Below, one piece after another: positions 5,038 to 8,351 of a stretch of 8,351 nucleotides of DNA. Each line of letters begins with the position of its first letter. The first letter of the stretch is position 1. The stretch spans positions 1 to 8,351 of the forward strand of contig DYKK01000141.1 in assembly GCA_020722625.1 (NCBI GenBank), read 5' to 3'. The position numbers were made by a program, and so were the translations under genes. This DNA comes from Anaeromyxobacter dehalogenans (lineage in GTDB: Bacteria; Myxococcota_A; UBA9042; DTJE01). Under the pieces are notes generated by a model. That model had not been told where the DNA came from, ran no database searches, and saw only the letters and a program-made list of their open reading frames with translations.

Positions 5038-6291
5038 CTAGGGAGCGGCCAGGACCGCCTCGGTGCGTGTCACGAGCCCGCGCAGGCGCGCGCAGTCCAC
5101 GACCTTGCGGGCGCGGCAGGCCCTCGCCTTGCGCCGCTCCAGGTCCGGCAGGAGGGTCTTGAGACGCCCGCGGGCGTCGTCGCGAAAGATGGAATCCCCG
5201 GGGATGTCGAGGAGCGACGCCGCCACGGCGACGGGGTCCTTCAGGATCGCCGCGGCCTGCAAGGTCTCGCGGGCGCGGCGCTCCACCGCGATGCGGTTGG
5301 ACATCTGGACCGCCTCGGGGTCGGCGGGCCTCGCGCGCAGGACCTCGTCCACGACCCGGGCCGCGCCGTCGAGGTCGCGCCGGGCGAACAGGTCCAGCGC
5401 GTCCTTCAAGGGGTCGGGCGGAGCCGCGTCCGCGGGCGGCGGCGCGGGGGTGGGGGACTGCGTGACGGCCGGAGTGGGCGCGGCCGGGACCCCCGCCCCC
5501 GGCGGGGCCTCGTCGGGTACCGACAGGGACCCGACCGCGAGGACCCCGACCGCCACCAGGGCGACGAGCGCGAATACGCTCGCGATGCTCCACGGCAGGT
5601 TTTCTCGGAACGCGACGAGGACCCGCCCGAACCATCCGCCCGGCACCTTCAGGCCGTCCACCGTATCCGCGGTCGGGATCTCCACCAGGAACTCCACGTT
5701 CCCGAAGCGGAGGATATCCCCCTCCGCCAGTTGCCAGATGCGCACGCGCTGGCTGTTGACGAAGGTCCCGTTCGCGCTCCCCATGTCCTCGACCAGGACG
5801 TGACCGTCCGGCTGCGAGATGAGCCGCGCGTGGACCCGGCTCACCGAGGGGTCGGGCAGGGTGATGTCCGCGTCCCGGCCGCGCCCCACCACGACCGTCG
5901 CCCGATCCACCTCGAAGACCTGGTCCGAGACGCAGAGGTTCCTCCCGATCAGGCGCACGTGGGCTGCGGAAGGCCCCTGTGTCCCTCCGGCGCCCTGCAC
6001 GCGCACCGTGAAGTCCCCGATCCGGACGACCGCTCCGTCCGCCACCGCCGTCCGTTCGTGGATCCGAATCCCGTTGACGAAGGTCCCGTTCGCGCTGTTC
6101 AGGTCCTCGACGAACAGGCGGCCGGCCTCGACGAGCAGCCGGGCGTGGCGCCTGGAGACGTTTTCGGACGGCAGGAGGATGTCGCATTCGCGATACCGGC
6201 CGATGATCCGCTCGCCGGCGTCCAGCGAGACCTCCTGGACGGGCGTCCCGTGCCGATCCTCGATGACGATCGTGTAGGGACCATCGGCCAT
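5038..6291 (-). CDS. Membrane-anchored protein with two FHA domains
   Basis: A 417-residue signalling or scaffold protein. FHA domains bind phosphothreonine peptides. Domain 1 (about 26-98) has GR 31-32, SRRH 46-49 and NGTFVNG from 69. Domain 2 (about 123-203) has GR 136-137, SRVH 151-154 and NGTFVN from 174. Both keep the Arg, Ser, His and Asn of the binding site. A basic and aromatic stretch leads into one membrane helix (about 234-256), then a Pro/Ala-rich linker (259-293) and a helical C-terminal region (294-417) with a TPR-like run (PLKDALDLFARRDLDGAARVVDEVL) split over two turns and a Cys pair at 392 and 400. The FHA half should face the cytoplasm and the C-terminal half the periplasm or exterior. 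The start ATG 6291 shares its A with the stop of the upstream FHA-CpaF gene (TGATG), so the two are coupled. No kinase or phosphatase gene is visible in the window. Confidence 0.9.
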   Translation of the reverse strand: MADGPYTIVIEDRHGTPVQEVSLDAGERIIGRYRECDILLPSENVSRRHARLLVEAGRLFVEDLNSANGTFVNGIRIHERTAVADGAVVRIGDFTVRVQGAGGTQGPSAAHVRLIGRNLCVSDQVFEVDRATVVVGRGRDADITLPDPSVSRVHARLISQPDGHVLVEDMGSANGTFVNSQRVRIWQLAEGDILRFGNVEFLVEIPTADTVDGLKVPGGWFGRVLVAFRENLPWSIASVFALVALVAVGVLAVGSLSVPDEAPPGAGVPAAPTPAVTQSPTPAPPPADAAPPDPLKDALDLFARRDLDGAARVVDEVLRARPADPEAVQMSNRIAVERRARETLQAAAILKDPVAVAASLLDIPGDSIFRDDARGRLKTLLPDLERRKARACRARKVVDCARLRGLVTRTEAVLAAP

Positions 6292-8168
6292 CAGACAATG
6301 CGCCTCGGCACCCCGTCCTCGATGGCGGCCGCTTCCGTAACGTGGGTGCGCCCCTCCGGATCGAGGCCCAGCACGACGACCAGGTCCACGAAGTGCCGCA
6401 CAAACGATCGAACCGTGGCCCCGTCCACGGTCGGGCTCCCGAACGCGACCAGCATCTCGAGCCGGTGCAGGCAGAGGTCGGCGGACGTCGCCGTCATCGA
6501 AGCGAGGATCCCCTTCTGCCCGGTCAGGCCCAGGGCCGTGACGAGGCGCGCGTCCTCCGCGTCGAGGTCCGATACGATCACCGCGTCCGGGTACAGCCGC
6601 GAGACCAGGCAAGGACCGCCGGGCCTGTCGCCGCACGCCAGGAAGTCCTTCGACAACCGGATGGCCTCGCCCCGGGGCCAGGCGACCTCGCGGCCGCGCT
6701 CGATCACGACGACCCGGGCCTGTTTGGGCAGCAGGTGGGCCACCGCGTTCAGGAACGTGAGTTTCCCGGTGTCCGGCGCGCCGCAGATCACGACGTTCCG
6801 GTGGTCCCGGACCGCGCGCTCGATCACCTGGAGGACGTCCTCGCCCATGACCCCGGCCCGCACCAGGTCCGGGGCGTCCAGCAGGGACCCGGCGGGCCGG
6901 TTCAGCACGAGGACCACGTGGTCCGAGACCAGCGGAGGCCGAAGGACCATCAGGTGGGTCCCGTCCGGTAGCCGGCCCTCGGCGACCGGGGGGGTCGAGT
7001 CGGGGGCCAGTCCCGCGAGCCCGAGCAGCTTCGCGGCGACCCGGTCCAGGGCCACCCCCCCCGCGAAGGTCCGTCCGACCCGGGTCGTCCGGTCGCCCCG
7101 GGTGACGGACACGCGGTCGGGTCCGGCGATCAGAATCCGGCGGACCGTCCCGTCCTGAAGGAGTTCTTCGAGCGGACCCAGCCCCGCGAAATCGAACAGG
7201 AGGTCCTGCGTCACCTGGAACGCGTCCATCGTGGCCGGCAACAAGTCCTCGCGCCTCATGCGGTCCACCAGGGCGAGGACCTGGTCCGACAGGGCCTGCC
7301 ACTCCTCGTCCGAGAACTGGGTCTGATCGGCCGGGACGGATCCGAAGACCTCGTCGGCCGCGCGGTCGGCCACCGTCTTGAGCAGCGCCATGTACTGGTC
7401 CGGCTCGGTCTCCGGGGCCGCCGCGGCCTCTGCCAGTCGCCGGGTCAGGGACGGGGCCTCGGTCGGGCCGGGGAGAGTCCCGATGGGGGTGAAGTCCGTC
7501 GCCTTCTCCTGGGAGGCGGCGGGGCCTGGCGGCCCGGCCGCCCCGGCGGCGCCCGCCCTCGCCGAAGCGACCTCCGGCGCGAGTTCCGTGACCGGGGCGG
7601 CTTCCGCGGGCGCGCCCGCGTCCTCGGACACCACCTCGATGTCGAGGTCCACCGGGAGGACCTCCGTGCCGGACAACTCCTCCGGGGGGGGCAGGGGGGG
7701 AATGGCCGGGGACGGGCGCGCGGCGGATTCCACCCCGGGGGAGGCGGCCGGCGCCTCGACGGCGTCCGGGCCCGCGCGAGAGGGTGCCGGCATCGCCACG
7801 GTGGGCCGCCTCTGCTCCTCGACGGGCAACGGCGTCTCCACCACGATCTCCGGTTCGGACTTCTCCTCGCGGGACGTGACCAGGCGTGCCCGGATCGTGA
7901 AATCCCCGATGTAGATGCGATCCCGGGGTCCGACCTCGCGGGTGGCCGTGATGCGCCGCCCGTTCACGTACGTCCCGTTCGTGCTGCCGAGGTCCTCGAT
8001 GAGGACGCGACCGTCGCGCATCGTGAGCACGGCGTGCCTCTTGGACACGTTGGGCTTCGACAGCGGGATCCGGTTGGTCTGGAGCCGGCCGACGGAGACC
8101 TCGTCCTCGTCCTCGAAGAAGAGGACCTTCTCGATTCCGCCCTTCTCCGTGATCGTGACCTTCAGCAT
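6291..8168 (-). CDS. FHA domain fused to a degenerate CpaF/VirB11-like ATPase
   Basis: A 625-residue fusion. Residues 18-95 form an FHA domain with GR 27-28, SKRH 42-45 and GSTNGT 61-66. Residues 100-255 are a low-complexity Pro/Ala/Glu linker. From about 256 to the end it follows CpaF/TadA-type secretion ATPases: a helical entry, GLGPLEELL 329-337, a VirB11-like N-domain with RLPDGTHL 399-406, then the RecA-like core. The catalytic motifs are eroded. Walker A reads GAPDTGKLT (463-471), with Leu470 where Ser/Thr binds magnesium. The Asp box reads VVVIERG with Arg491 for Asp. Walker B reads AVIVSDL with Ser533-Asp534 for Gly-Glu. In the His box both His are lost (Gln551, Thr559). It is probably a pseudo-ATPase acting as phospho-dependent scaffold or regulator (inference). 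ATG 8168 is preferred to the in-frame TTG 8210, because the promoter's -10 box (8201-8206) lies downstream of that TTG. The Shine-Dalgarno is weak. Confidence 0.85.
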   Translation of the reverse strand: MLKVTITEKGGIEKVLFFEDEDEVSVGRLQTNRIPLSKPNVSKRHAVLTMRDGRVLIEDLGSTNGTYVNGRRITATREVGPRDRIYIGDFTIRARLVTSREEKSEPEIVVETPLPVEEQRRPTVAMPAPSRAGPDAVEAPAASPGVESAARPSPAIPPLPPPEELSGTEVLPVDLDIEVVSEDAGAPAEAAPVTELAPEVASARAGAAGAAGPPGPAASQEKATDFTPIGTLPGPTEAPSLTRRLAEAAAAPETEPDQYMALLKTVADRAADEVFGSVPADQTQFSDEEWQALSDQVLALVDRMRREDLLPATMDAFQVTQDLLFDFAGLGPLEELLQDGTVRRILIAGPDRVSVTRGDRTTRVGRTFAGGVALDRVAAKLLGLAGLAPDSTPPVAEGRLPDGTHLMVLRPPLVSDHVVLVLNRPAGSLLDAPDLVRAGVMGEDVLQVIERAVRDHRNVVICGAPDTGKLTFLNAVAHLLPKQARVVVIERGREVAWPRGEAIRLSKDFLACGDRPGGPCLVSRLYPDAVIVSDLDAEDARLVTALGLTGQKGILASMTATSADLCLHRLEMLVAFGSPTVDGATVRSFVRHFVDLVVVLGLDPEGRTHVTEAAAIEDGVPRRIV

Positions 8169-8200
8169 CGTTTCTTGGCTCGCCGCAGAGGAACAGACTG

Positions 8201-8229
8201 ATCGTTTCAAAGCGTCGGGGAGTTGTCAA
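8201..8229 (-). promoter_or_regulatory. Promoter of the FHA operon
   Basis: On the minus strand a perfect -35 hexamer TTGACA (8224-8229) is followed after 17 bases by AACGAT (8201-8206), a -10 hexamer matching three of six positions including the important second A and last T. Transcription would start near 8194, giving a leader of about 26 nt before ATG 8168. It is the only consensus -35 in this part of the window and supports the choice of ATG 8168 as start. Confidence 0.55.
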
Positions 8230-8351
8230 CCGCCCCCGGGCCGCCACCGCGATCTCGGCAGCCCGGCGGGACACCTTGATTTTTCGCGGTCTCGTTCCAG
8301 CCGCGACTGGGGCCCCGGCTTCCCGCGCAGGGAGCGAAGCGACCGAGCGGG

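Noticed and set aside
4831..7158. A 775-codon plus-strand frame opposite the FHA genes
   Set aside because: Antisense shadow of two FHA-containing genes; low-complexity and without motifs.
8169..8210. TTG start at 8210 adding 14 residues to the FHA-CpaF protein
   Set aside because: The added residues match nothing, TTG has no ribosome-binding site, and the best promoter would start transcription downstream of it.
6291..8274. Upstream extension of the FHA membrane protein frame through the FHA-CpaF gene
   Set aside because: The frame stays open by GC bias only; FHA domain 1 begins shortly after ATG 6291, which is coupled to the upstream stop.
8240..8351. Possible hairpins (for example CCAG-CCGCGA-CTGG at 8297-8310) and a T5 run near 8280 at the right edge
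   Set aside because: Stems are short or mismatched and the T-run is not placed after a stem, so no terminator, tRNA or repeat can be supported from this fragment.

Overview
The window is chromosomal DNA from a very GC-rich bacterium (about 70% G+C judged by eye, with a strong G/C bias at third codon positions). It holds ordinary bacterial housekeeping genes (RF1, ribosomal protein L31) and, at the right end, regulatory genes built on FHA domains. No phylum-specific marker is present. Large FHA-linked secretion-ATPase genes and short degenerate AATCCGN-type heptad repeats are features I associate with Myxococcota, Planctomycetota, Acidobacteriota and related uncultured phyla, so the placement stays at that loose level. 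I see no rRNA, tRNA, CRISPR array, insertion sequence or phage gene.

Layout. Positions 1 to about 2360, minus strand: a translation-linked operon rpmE (L31) - DUF1385 membrane protein (YqhQ-like) - prfA (RF1, running off the left edge). It is driven by a near-consensus sigma70-type promoter at 2332-2360, and its genes overlap at stop/start signals GTGA and ATGA. Positions 2261-2633: a divergent intergenic region with that promoter, inverted repeats, a heptad repeat and a candidate operator. Positions 2634-5032, plus strand: a three-gene operon of thiolase, TauE/SafE-family exporter and a DUF1634 small membrane protein; the last two overlap by ATGA. Positions 5038-8168, minus strand, convergent with the previous operon (5 bp gap): two coupled genes (TGATG overlap). 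The first encodes an N-terminal FHA domain, a long Pro/Ala-rich linker and a CpaF/VirB11-like ATPase domain whose catalytic motifs are eroded. The second encodes two FHA domains, one membrane helix and a C-terminal helical region. A TTGACA -35 promoter lies at 8201-8229.

How the parts may work together. The rpmE operon is a translation housekeeping cluster with a membrane protein of unknown role. The thiolase operon pairs acyl-CoA chemistry with a two-component anion exporter, suggesting breakdown of a CoA-linked substrate coupled to export of a small organic or sulfur-containing anion (inference). The FHA pair is the most interesting part. Three intact phosphothreonine-reading domains are joined to a probable pseudo-ATPase of the secretion/Tad-pilus family and to a membrane anchor, with no TadB/TadC or working CpaF gene in view. 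This looks like a phospho-regulated scaffold rather than a secretion motor.
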